Shown here: in pieces, positions 21,612 to 30,800 of the stretch | Position numbering within the stretch: the stretch's first letter is position 1 | How the letters are laid out: each line of letters opens with the position of its first letter | IMG/VR virus record: IMGVR_UViG_3300027796_000280 | Coordinates: 1 to 31,155 of that record | DNA: 31,155 nucleotides | Strand: one strand, 5' to 3' | Origin: a virus | Made by a program: the position numbers and the translations under genes | The notes under the pieces: generated by a model | The model's input: the letters and a program-made list of their open reading frames with translations, nothing else | Database searches by the model: none | Told to the model about the DNA's origin: nothing

Positions 21612-23832
21612 GGCGAAGGGTGTTGGGCGCGATTTCGACAAGCTGGCAACCGAGGGAAACCAGGCTGAAGAGACGATCAAGGGCGTTGGAAATGCGGCGG
21701 AACGCGCAGATCGGCAGACCGCCGGACTCAGCTCCAGGCTGAAGAGCGGAGCCGCCAGCCTCGGTCTTTCATCCAATGCCGTTCGCGGAATGGGGAGGTT
21801 GATCTCGAGCGGATCGGACAAGCTCGCCAACCAGTACACCGCCCTGGCGGGAAGCGCTGGAATCGGACTTGCGTTGAACAAGCAGATGCAGCTCAACGAC
21901 CAACTTACCCAGATGGGAATCGCGGCTCGCGATGCGAATGGAATGATCGACGGGAAGGTCTTCTCCACTTGGTTCAAGGACACCAAGACCGAGATCATGA
22001 ACGTCTCCAAAGCGACCGGGCAAGGCGCCGAGGATCTCGCGGCAGGCATGCAGGCGGTCGTTCAGCGCACCGGAAATATCAAACTCGCATCCGACAACTT
22101 GAAGCTCATGGGAGAGACGGCAACAGCGTCCGGATCTGCTGTCGAAGATGTTGGCGCGCTCATTGCCAACCTTGGATCCAAGGCCGGGATCGACGGTGCT
22201 ACCCAGATGCGTCAAGCCATTACGCTTCTGTTAGCCCAAGGCAAGAGTGGCGCCTTCGAACTCAAGGACATGGTCACGAACGGAGAGCGCCTATTCTCGG
22301 TGATGTCCCTCTTTGGAAAGGGTGGGCAAGACGGCCTGAAGTCGTTCGGTGCGTTTGTACAAATGGCGAGGACAGGCACAGGAAGCGCAGACAATGCAGC
22401 GACCGCGATCGAACGCCTGGGTGCAACTATGGCCAATACCAAGAACATCGAGAAGCATCTCGCAGGCGTTGGAATCCATGTGAAGCTCGATCCCAAAGCC
22501 GATGCGGCGACCAACATCAAGAAGGTCATCACCGCATCGAAAGGTGATCTCCAAAGATTGACCGCGAGCCAGGCTTTTGGCGAAGAGGGAATCCGTGCGC
22601 TCTCAACCTTCGCCAACGAATTCGCAGCGGGCAGAGGATTCCAGATGTTCGACGCCTTCCGTGACGCAGGCGGAGATATCACCAAAAACGTCATGTTGCA
22701 GGAGGACTTCAAGACGCGCGTCATGGATTCGGCATTCCAGATGAAGCGATTGATCGCCACGATGCGCGACTTTGGGGACAAGACGCTTTCTGGACCACTC
22801 TCGAAACTCACCAGCGCCATGGAGTGGATCAATAACCATGGAGAGCTGACAGAGAATGTCCTCAAAGGAATCACCGGCGCCATCGTCGCGCTTGGCGCCG
22901 CCGTGACGCTGGTGAAGCTGAATCAGTTGGCGCGTGATATTGGATCTGTTTTCAGAGGCGGAAAAACTGGAGGCGGATTGCCTGGAGCTGGCCCACTTGG
23001 AAGCGTCACCCATGTCTGGGTCGACAACATGGGCGTAGGAATGGGTGGTGCTGCGGCCAACAGCGCGGTCGCAGTCGAGGAAGCAGCAGCACAAGGCGCC
23101 GCGAAGTCTGGAGTGATGGCGCGCCTGTTTCCCACCTTCAGTAGTTGGATCAGTTCGTCGGGGGCATGGATCAAAGGGGGTATCAACTCTCTCAACACAT
23201 GGGGCAAAGGCATGGGCTATGCCGCCGAGCGCATGCTTGGTCGCACGGCTGCCGGCCGCATGGCGATGAACGCTGGATCCAGAGTGGCGGAATACGGTTC
23301 GCAAGCATGGCAACGATTCGCATGGGGAGGCGCTGGAGCAACAGCCAATCGCTTCTTTGGAAGCGTGCTCGGAAAAGCGGCTCCATTTGCAAAAGGCGTG
23401 ATCGGTGGGTCATTGCTGGCGCTTCCGATTGAGTACGCCATGAATGGTATCAGCTTGCGTTCGACCGCGGCGGGTCTGGGTAGCACTTTCGGCGGAACCC
23501 TTGGTGGTATGGGGGCGGCTGCGCTCGGGATTCCAACCGGAGGCATCGCATCACCCGCACTTGGATTTGCAGGGATGGTGGGAGGCGGTATTGCTGGACG
23601 CGAAGCGAGCCTCGCCATCTACGATCTCATCGCGAGGATGATCGCATCCAAGAATGAGGCGGATGCATCCGGGTCTGGAGCTGGCTTCGCACCCCAGTTC
23701 AATATTGGAGTCAACTTCGATGCGATGGGCCGACCGACGACTACCGTGGCTGGCCCTGGCGCTTCGATGATGCGCGTGAACTCGCAGAACCTTGGTCCTG
23801 CGTGGGGTCTCCCGATGATGATAAGCGGATGA
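21517..23832 (+). CDS. tail tape measure protein
   Basis: Sets tail length and probably helps DNA cross the inner membrane. It has 771 aa from ATG 21517, with GGAGG 6 nt upstream; the ATG at 21511 abuts the same site and is less likely. The N-terminal helical region has alternating Lys/Glu/Ala (AGAKQAEKDLRELGTEAKG). A hydrophobic helix lies at ~449-467 (LKGITGAIVALGAAVTLVK), and a Gly/Ala-rich membrane-like region near 660-720. Family experience (about 1.5 angstrom per residue) would give a tail of roughly 115 nm, an estimate only. Confidence 0.92.
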   Translation: MDTVKLGIELSTAGLKAGAKQAEKDLRELGTEAKGVGRDFDKLATEGNQAEETIKGVGNAAERADRQTAGLSSRLKSGAASLGLSSNAVRGMGRLISSGSDKLANQYTALAGSAGIGLALNKQMQLNDQLTQMGIAARDANGMIDGKVFSTWFKDTKTEIMNVSKATGQGAEDLAAGMQAVVQRTGNIKLASDNLKLMGETATASGSAVEDVGALIANLGSKAGIDGATQMRQAITLLLAQGKSGAFELKDMVTNGERLFSVMSLFGKGGQDGLKSFGAFVQMARTGTGSADNAATAIERLGATMANTKNIEKHLAGVGIHVKLDPKADAATNIKKVITASKGDLQRLTASQAFGEEGIRALSTFANEFAAGRGFQMFDAFRDAGGDITKNVMLQEDFKTRVMDSAFQMKRLIATMRDFGDKTLSGPLSKLTSAMEWINNHGELTENVLKGITGAIVALGAAVTLVKLNQLARDIGSVFRGGKTGGGLPGAGPLGSVTHVWVDNMGVGMGGAAANSAVAVEEAAAQGAAKSGVMARLFPTFSSWISSSGAWIKGGINSLNTWGKGMGYAAERMLGRTAAGRMAMNAGSRVAEYGSQAWQRFAWGGAGATANRFFGSVLGKAAPFAKGVIGGSLLALPIEYAMNGISLRSTAAGLGSTFGGTLGGMGAAALGIPTGGIASPALGFAGMVGGGIAGREASLAIYDLIARMIASKNEADASGSGAGFAPQFNIGVNFDAMGRPTTTVAGPGASMMRVNSQNLGPAWGLPMMISG

Positions 23833-25088
23833 TCGTAGCCAAACGCATCATCAAGATTGGCGGCTACGTCGTACCGTGCGCCGACGTCGACGAGGAGCGC
23901 AAGAGTTCCGTCGTGCGCCACGAGTACCCGGGGCATAACGGGGCAGACCTGGAGAGCCTCGGATGGAAAGCCACAGAGCACAAGCTCCGCGCTACGTTCT
24001 CGTCCTCCCAGTTGCCCGAATGGGATGGCATCAAAGGCGTTTTGAAGAACGGTTCAAGCGCCGTTCTTGAACACTGGGAATACGGCGACATCGACGTCCA
24101 TATCGAGTCCGTCCATATCAAGTACGACCACCGCATCAATACGGTGGAAGTGGACTTCAGCGTCATCGAAGACGGTATCGACAAGACCGTCACGATCCGG
24201 GTCTCCGCCAAGGACGTCGCCGCAGGCAAAGCGCAGCTGCTCGCCACTACCGCCGCGGATATCTGCGCGAAACAGTTCTACCCCGGCGCGGTACCAGCCC
24301 CCGACCTGAATGACCCAAACTGGCTGGAGAAGCTCGGCGATCTGGGCTCCAAGGCCAACGCCCTGGTACGCAGTCTTCGCACCGACACGCAACGCCTGGA
24401 CGGACTGATCGCCTCCGTGACCTACCCGGTGAGCGCTTCCCTCAACGCGCTCGAATTCGTGGCGGAGCTTCCCGGACAACTCGGCCTTCGTTTGGCCACG
24501 GTCATGGACCTGATGCAAGGACGCGTGGCAGGATCACCGGATCCCGCGACGATGGCCAACCACTTCCTGCGCGACCTGGATGCACTCGTCGCGACCTTCA
24601 ACGGCACAGCATCGGAAGGCTCTGCCAAGATCCTGGCCGCCTCGCAGGCGGCACAGACGGTCGCGAGTGTGATGGCCTCCGATGAAGACCGCCTACGCGC
24701 CATGCAGGCCTACGAGACCAACACGGCATTCGACGACTCGGGCCGCTGGGTGGCGCAAGCCGCTTCTCCGAAGTCGCTGCCCGCAACCGCGACGCAGATG
24801 GAAAATCTTGTCGGGCGTGCACGCCAGATCATCCAGGCCGCACGGACCTGGGTGGACGATCCCGCTGACCTCGATGTCTTGGCTTTGTCACTGCAGGACC
24901 AGTACCGCGACCGGCTCATCCAGTTCGAGCAGATCCGCGAGATCACGGTCGTGACGCCTACTCCATTACATCTGGTGTGCCACCAAAATGGACTCCCCTA
25001 CAACACCGCCGAACGCATCGCGCTTTTGAATCCCCAGATCAAGAACCCCACGTTCGCACAGGGGAGGATTCTGATCTATGCCTCGTGA
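23829..25088 (+). CDS. Mu gpN-like baseplate/DNA circularisation family protein
   Basis: Member of the Mu gpN family, whose N-terminal domain is the DNA-circularisation N-terminus; in the virion it is part of the baseplate hub near the tape measure. The start at 23829 overlaps the tape-measure stop by ATGA and gives 419 aa. Recognisable parts are IKIGGYVVPCADVDEERK, RHEYPGHNGADLESLG and EHKLRATFSS in the first 60 residues. The C-terminal end (VVTPTPLHLVCHQNG, ERIALLNPQIKNPTFAQGR, ILIYAS) is LysM-like in arrangement and typical of the family. Confidence 0.88.
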   Translation: MIVAKRIIKIGGYVVPCADVDEERKSSVVRHEYPGHNGADLESLGWKATEHKLRATFSSSQLPEWDGIKGVLKNGSSAVLEHWEYGDIDVHIESVHIKYDHRINTVEVDFSVIEDGIDKTVTIRVSAKDVAAGKAQLLATTAADICAKQFYPGAVPAPDLNDPNWLEKLGDLGSKANALVRSLRTDTQRLDGLIASVTYPVSASLNALEFVAELPGQLGLRLATVMDLMQGRVAGSPDPATMANHFLRDLDALVATFNGTASEGSAKILAASQAAQTVASVMASDEDRLRAMQAYETNTAFDDSGRWVAQAASPKSLPATATQMENLVGRARQIIQAARTWVDDPADLDVLALSLQDQYRDRLIQFEQIREITVVTPTPLHLVCHQNGLPYNTAERIALLNPQIKNPTFAQGRILIYAS

Positions 25089-26085
25089 TTCTATTCGCCT
25101 GATCATCGGCTCCTACGAGTTTACAGAGTGCCAGAGCATGGAGATGGTTTCCGATCTCTACAGTCCGTCCGGATCGTTCAATTTTTCGCTAGGACAGCGC
25201 ATCTCGGCCGCATCCGGAACACGGTGCAGCGTGCTGATCAACGGCCAGATGGAGCTGACCGGCGTCATCGATCAGGTCGAGGAGAGCCAGGACAAGTCCT
25301 CCCATACCTGGACCGTCACTGGACGATCCCTGGTTGGGCAGATCGAAGACTTCTACGTCACCTCCTGGATGTCTCCGCCGACGACGCTTGCCGCCGCGGC
25401 CAAGAAGTACCTGTCTGAGATCCCATACGTGAACGAGCTGCCATACTCGATCGAGGGTGACGATCCATCCGTCTCGCATGCGCGCCTCGATGTGGGCGAC
25501 ACGGCCTTCAAGCTGCTCAACGAGTTCGCCATGAACCGCGGCCTTCTCTTCTGGGCCAAGCCGGATGGATCGATCATTTTCGGGAAGGCTAAGCGCGACG
25601 GTATCCCGGCCTTTCGGATCACGGGCTCGGTGGTCGAGCAGCGCAGGCGCGTCGAGAACACATCGAAGCTTCACTCGGAAATCTGGATCGTGTCAGATTC
25701 TGATGAAGGCCACCGGACCCACATCGCGAAGAACGCGAGTGTGACGGTTCGGAAGCCCTTCGCCGCCCCCTACAATGGACACGACAGCAATGGCCTCGAA
25801 AAGCAGGCTGCCCAGTACCTGCGCCAGGAGAAGTTGTCCTCGTTCCAGCTGGAATACATGGTGAATGGATTCTCGCAAAACGGGAAGAACTGGACCATCA
25901 ACGAGCTAGCGCAAGTCGATGACGACGAGTTCGGATTGCAGGACACCTACCTGATCTGTCGCCGGACTTTCCGGTACACCCGCAATACAGGATCGACTGC
26001 ATCCCTGATTTTGTCGCCAATCCTCGCTGAAGACGTCTTCAAGGCGTATCCAAAGAAGCGCAAAAAAGAGGAGGAAGCATGGTGA
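25078..26085 (+). CDS. baseplate hub protein (Mu gpP-like)
   Basis: Tail hub protein of the Mu gpP/gp44 family (gpD/T4 gp27-like fold) that joins the tube to the spike. In 335 aa it shows RLIIGSYEFTECQSMEMVSD at the start, SVLINGQMELTGVIDQVEE, TVTGRSLVGQIEDFYV, DTAFKLLNEFAMNRGLLFWA (~141-160) and a closing RTFRYTRNTGSTASLILSP. It overlaps gpN by 11 nt, with GGGGAGG upstream, and the spike gene by 7 nt. Confidence 0.9.
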   Translation: MPRDSIRLIIGSYEFTECQSMEMVSDLYSPSGSFNFSLGQRISAASGTRCSVLINGQMELTGVIDQVEESQDKSSHTWTVTGRSLVGQIEDFYVTSWMSPPTTLAAAAKKYLSEIPYVNELPYSIEGDDPSVSHARLDVGDTAFKLLNEFAMNRGLLFWAKPDGSIIFGKAKRDGIPAFRITGSVVEQRRRVENTSKLHSEIWIVSDSDEGHRTHIAKNASVTVRKPFAAPYNGHDSNGLEKQAAQYLRQEKLSSFQLEYMVNGFSQNGKNWTINELAQVDDDEFGLQDTYLICRRTFRYTRNTGSTASLILSPILAEDVFKAYPKKRKKEEEAW

Positions 26086-26570
26086 CGTGGTTCCGAGGAG
26101 TCGTCCAGTCCGCCAAGGATACCGCCAGCGGTGTCCGCATCGCCAAGGCGATCGGGCGCGGAGTTCGAGAGCTCTCCGACGTGGCGCTCCACCAGCAGCG
26201 CGGCTTCACCTCCGTCCCTCTCGATGGCGAGACCGCGGTGTTCCTGCAGGCCAACGACCTGGTCGTCGCCATCGCCTCCGGGATGAAGGACAAGCCAAAC
26301 GCCGAGCCTGGAGAGACGGTCCTCTACTCCAACTCCGACACGAAGGTCTCGCTCAAGCCAGATGGAAGCATCCTGGTGAAGGGCACGACGGTCGTCATCG
26401 AAGCCGACCAGGTCGCCAACGTCATGGCTCCGCAGATCGGCCTCGGGAAGGACGGTCTCCTCGGGACTCCGCTGGAGCGTCCCGTGACGACCGGCTGTGA
26501 GTGCATCTTCGGCGTCAAGCACCCAGTCGGCGCCGCTGGCGTCACCCTCCCCATGGTGCCATCGCCATGA
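26079..26570 (+). CDS. baseplate spike protein (Mu gp45-like)
   Basis: Membrane-piercing spike of the Mu gp45 family. The 163 aa begin with a short helix, then the OB-like domain HQQRGFTSVPLDGETAVFLQ and NDLVVAIASGMKDKPN. The beta-helix repeats follow (GETVLYSNSDTKVSLKPDGS, then ILVKGTTVVIEADQVANVMA). GGAGGA precedes the ATG closely. The next gene begins inside its stop (ATGA). Confidence 0.88.
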   Translation: MVTWFRGVVQSAKDTASGVRIAKAIGRGVRELSDVALHQQRGFTSVPLDGETAVFLQANDLVVAIASGMKDKPNAEPGETVLYSNSDTKVSLKPDGSILVKGTTVVIEADQVANVMAPQIGLGKDGLLGTPLERPVTTGCECIFGVKHPVGAAGVTLPMVPSP

Positions 26571-26995
26571 GCATGGACAAGACCCGACTCGCCAACACCG
26601 CATTGGCTGCAATGGCTGCCGACGGCATGTCGGATGTCGATGCGCCGCAGGTATTCCGCGGCAACACCGCATCCGCCGCCCGCGTGCTCGCCGAGGCACT
26701 CGCCGCGGGCGTCGTCACCGAGGTCGAGGAGCATTACGCCGGAGGTGGATCCAGTACCACGACAGGAACTGCCGTGAAGCAGTTCACCGTGGGGGATGGC
26801 TCCTCCAAACTGATCACCATCGCCCACAACCTTGGCTCGCAGAACATCATCGACGTCGCGCTGAAGCGCATCGCCGACAACGCCCAGTGCGTGGTCGGAT
26901 GGGTCGCACCCGACGCGAACACGATCACGCTGTCGTTCGGAGTTCCTCCTGCGGCATCGAGCCTGGTCGCCTCGATCCTCTACATCGCACCCTGA
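26567..26995 (+). CDS. small tail-associated protein with a C-terminal HNLG beta domain
   Basis: A 142-aa protein. Residues 1-58 are Ala/Met-rich and helical. After a Gly/Ser/Thr linker, residues ~70-142 form the fibre-type domain KQFTVGDGSSKLITIAHNLG, then QCVVGWVAPDANTITLSFGV and a hydrophobic end. This F.iGdG....i.HnLg...v pattern recurs at the C-termini of phage fibres and appendages, where it folds as a small beta sandwich. In Mu this position holds the baseplate wedge gp46, to which it shows no resemblance. It may be an accessory fibre or an adaptor. Confidence 0.75.
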   Translation: MSMDKTRLANTALAAMAADGMSDVDAPQVFRGNTASAARVLAEALAAGVVTEVEEHYAGGGSSTTTGTAVKQFTVGDGSSKLITIAHNLGSQNIIDVALKRIADNAQCVVGWVAPDANTITLSFGVPPAASSLVASILYIAP

Positions 26996-27019
26996 CCACC
27001 CATCACCAACGGAGACAAC

Positions 27020-27262
27020 ATGGCACAGTCCATCCCCACCAATCATTCCCGCGCCCTCAATGCGCGCGCGCTGCGTCTCGACCAGAGCGTCGTTGATCTG
27101 ACTCGCTACAGCGGTTGGCAGTCAGTCGCCGAGCAGGAACTCGAGGAGGCACGCACGCGCCACGCAGACAAGTTCCTCGGCGGTGAGGAGTTGCTCACGC
27201 TGATCGATTCCGATGCCGTTGTTGCAGCGGATGCGCGCAAGGCCGCGAAGGGAGCAATCTGA
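27020..27262 (+). CDS. hypothetical small tail-region protein (80 aa)
   Basis: Not recognised. An 80-aa soluble, helical, acidic protein (GWQSVAEQELEEARTRHADK; LLTLIDSDAVVAADARKAAK). GGAG lies 6 nt before the ATG, giving a good start, and its stop overlaps the next start as TGATG. It may assist assembly of the fibre with the neighbouring 177-aa protein; this is inferred from coupling only. Confidence 0.68.
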   Translation: MAQSIPTNHSRALNARALRLDQSVVDLTRYSGWQSVAEQELEEARTRHADKFLGGEELLTLIDSDAVVAADARKAAKGAI

Positions 27263-27795
27263 TGTCCAACAGCAGCACCACCTACGACATCAAGTTCGAC
27301 TTCAAGGGCGCTGTCGCGATTCTGAACGTCCACCAGCATGGTCTCCTCAGTGGAGACGGTGGACCCGAGCGCATCAGACTCTACGAGGCGCTCCTCGAAC
27401 CGGCGCGCAAGCACCAGGAGTTGGGCAAGCCCGATTCGGCATTCGATCTCGAACTCAAGGTGACGTCCGGCACCGTGAAGGCTTGGCTGGCTGGCGCCGC
27501 CAACAGCATCATGCGCCACCCGAACGTCCAGGCCGCTCCCGGCCTCCCGCCAGTCCCCATGAACGACACGCACGTCGAACAGCTGTTCAACGCGGCGAAG
27601 GCTCTGGGATTCTCCAAGGAGCTCATGAAGAAGGTCCCTTCGTTCAATGCTGGCGACAATCTGCTTCAGCGGGATGCCGAGGAAGAGGTGATCGAGCGCG
27701 ACACCACCGCAGGCGCACCGGAAAGTGATCCCACCAGCGGCAGCAGCATACTCGCGGGCTCCTCGGATTCGTCCGATCCGTCCACCGAGTCGTGA
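27262..27795 (+). CDS. hypothetical tail-region protein (177 aa)
   Basis: Not recognised. It has an N-terminal beta-like segment (TYDIKFDFKGAVAILNVHQ), a helical middle (IRLYEALLEPARKHQELG; VEQLFNAAKALGFSKEL) and a Ser/Asp-rich disordered C-terminus (ESDPTSGSSILAGSSDSSD). It is translationally coupled to the 80-aa gene and followed by the fibre gene 15 nt later. It could be a fibre chaperone or a baseplate part, but no family signature supports either. Confidence 0.68.
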   Translation: MSNSSTTYDIKFDFKGAVAILNVHQHGLLSGDGGPERIRLYEALLEPARKHQELGKPDSAFDLELKVTSGTVKAWLAGAANSIMRHPNVQAAPGLPPVPMNDTHVEQLFNAAKALGFSKELMKKVPSFNAGDNLLQRDAEEEVIERDTTAGAPESDPTSGSSILAGSSDSSDPSTES

Positions 27796-27810
27796 TTCTG
27801 AGGAGGGGCG

Positions 27811-30800
27811 ATGTACGCGATTCTCGATGATGCCGAGGTTCACTCGCTCAAGATCGCAGGGCTCGCCCCTCCGGCTGTTTCTCCCGCTGTCATCCTCGAA
27901 GACAAAACTCTCTCGTTCCAGGATGCGACCACCTTCCGAGACCTGATCAGCGCAGAGCCCAAGCTGTCGGTACCCACCACCAGCGGATGGGTTCTGTCGA
28001 GCACCGATGCGGGCGTCAAGTCCTGGGTCGCTCCGAACGCCCACAGCCACACCCTCGCCGACGTGGTCGGGCTGGCAACCTCGCTCGCGACGCTGCAGAC
28101 GCAGATCGACCAGAAGTTGTCGACGGTCACAGCGGACGCAACCAGTCGCGCGGCGAACACCGTCTACGCGGGACCGGATGGATCCGCTGGCGCTGCGGCA
28201 TTCCGAGCGCTCGTCGCAAATGACATCCCCAGCCTGAACACGTCCAAACTCACCAGCGGAATACTGAGCACATCACGCGGCGGAACAGCGAAGGGTTCCT
28301 GGTCGCAGTTCGATGTCCCGTTCCTTTCTACGGCTACTGCCTTCGGAGCGGTCGCTGCGAATACGACGACGTCCATCAAGTCCCTCGTCATGACAGGAAC
28401 CGGCAGCGTTGGAGCAGCGCCAGCCTGGGCTTCCGTCGTCACCTCCGTCGCAGGAACCACCGTCCTCGCGGCGAACACGACCGCGACGACTGGAGCGGTG
28501 GCGCTCGCCTGGGCTGGGAGCGCGTCGAACCTCGTTGCCGCTGATGGATCCACTGTCGCCGTCAGCTCGCTTGCAGCCGCGGCGCACACGCATCCTATCG
28601 CTGATGTGACCGGCCTTCAAACAGCGCTCGATGCGCGTCTCACCACCGTCACTGGTGATGCTACCAGCCGCACAGCCAACGCCGTCTACGCAGCCCCCAA
28701 CGGCGCGGCTGGTACCGCAACCTTCCGCGCCCTGGTCGCCGCTGATCTCCCCACCAGCGGCGTCACCGCTGGATCCTACGGTGCCGCGGCGAACACCCTG
28801 ACGGCTACCGTCGACACCTACGGGCGCGTCACCGCGATGGCTGCGACTGCCATCGCCATTGCAGCCACCCAGCTCACCAGCGGGACGTTGGGCACGGCGC
28901 GCGGCGGAACAGGCGCAACAACCTGGTCGCAGTGGGCTGTCCCGTACCTGTCGACCGCGACCGCGATGTCCGGTCTCGCGCCCAACACGACGACGTCCAT
29001 CAAGGCCCTCGTCATGACAGGAACCGGCAGCGCTGGAGCCGCGCCCGCATGGTCTTCCGTGCTCACGTCGATCACCGGCACGACCGTCCTCGCGGCGAAT
29101 ACGACCGCGACGACTGGAGCGGTGGCGCTCGCCTGGGCTGGGAGCGCGTCTAACCTCGTTGCCGCTGATGGATCCACTGTCGCCGTCAGCTCGCTTGCAG
29201 CCGCGGCGCACACGCATCCTATCGCTGATGTGACCGGCCTTCAAACAGCGCTCGATGCGCGTCTCACCACCGTCACTGGTGATGCTACCAGCCGCACAGC
29301 CAACGCCGTCTACGCAGCCCCCAACGGCGCGGCTGGTACCGCAACCTTCCGCGCCCTGGTCGCCGCTGATCTCCCCACCAGCGGCGTCACCGCTGGATCC
29401 TACGGTGCCGCGGCGAACACCCTGACGGCTACCGTCGACACCTACGGGCGCGTCACCGCGATGGCTGCGACTGCCATCGCCATTGCAGCCACCCAGCTCA
29501 CCAGCGGGACGTTGGGCACGGCGCGCGGCGGAACAGGCGCAACAACCTGGTCGCAGTGGGCTGTCCCGTACCTGTCGACCGCGACCGCGATGTCCGGTCT
29601 CGCGCCCAACACGACGACGTCCATCAAGGCCCTCGTCATGACAGGAACCGGCAGCGCTGGAGCCGCGCCCGCATGGTCTTCCGTGCTCACGTCGATCACC
29701 GGCACGACCGTCCTCGCGGCGAATACGACCGCGACGACTGGAGCGGTGGCGCTCGCCTGGGCTGGGAGCGCGTCGAACCTCGTTGCCGCTGATGGATCCA
29801 CTGTCGCCGTCAGTTCGCTTGCAGCTGCGGCGCACACGCATACGCTTGACGGTCTGAGCGATGTGACGATCACGTCGGTCGCGTCTGGTGAAGTGGTGAG
29901 GTGGAATGGCGCCGCATGGGTGAACAACACGCTCGCCGAGGCAGGAATCCAACCGGCGGGCGCTTACCTGACAGGCAACCAAACGATCACGTTGTCGGGC
30001 ATCGTGACCGGGTCCGGAACGACAGCGATTACGACCAGCATCACGGATGGGGCGCTATCGTTTGCGAAGACCGGCGGGTTGCAGGCATTTTACAATGGCG
30101 CCAACTGGGGCAACTCATTTGAATCACCGGATCCATTTACCAGCCGATCTAGTTATGCGGGTCAAGGAGGCGTGCGGACTGCGTATGGTGCTGGCCCGTC
30201 CGGGACGGCGTGGTACAATATGGTGGATGTCCGGCACTACAATACTTGGAGCGCTGGAGTTGTTTATGGTGGCGAATTAGTATGGGGAATGACGAACTAC
30301 ATAAACAAAATGTCGTTCCGGAGCCGCGCCTCTGACGGCGCTCCGCAGGCGTGGTATGAAGTTGCCGTTCAGGGAAATGCTGTATTGTTTGACAGCGTCA
30401 TTACGTCCAATAACGGTGCTGGACAGAACGTCCGGATAGGAGATGATCTCTGGATCGGAGATATTAACAAAGGCGCTACAGCTCAATTGAGTGGGGCAAA
30501 CACCGATAATGCCACAAGCGCCTTTTTGAAATTTGGTACATCCGGGCCAACACTTGGATACGATGGGACCACCTTTGGTATTTCTGGGTCCACCGGCACT
30601 TCCGTTGGGATCACGTTCAAAACCGGATCAATGGACTCTGGCACAGCAAAAGGACGCGTCACAGCCTTGATAAATGATCAGGGTACCGGACAAGCTGACC
30701 TCGTGCTCTATAATTACAATGGAACCACTCTTGCGGAAGCCATGCGGTTGCGTGGATATGACAACTCTGCGTGGTTCTACGGCTTGGTCGCTCCTGCAAC

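Noticed and set aside
28464-29836. Repeat array as a possible CRISPR or satellite
   Set aside because: The period is 624 bp, in frame within a fibre gene, with no short repeat/spacer structure.
28273-29982. 569-codon open frame antisense to the tail fibre
   Set aside because: It simply mirrors the 624-bp fibre repeats, giving an Arg/Gly/Ser-rich repeat with no start signal; the plus-strand fibre motifs are far more convincing.
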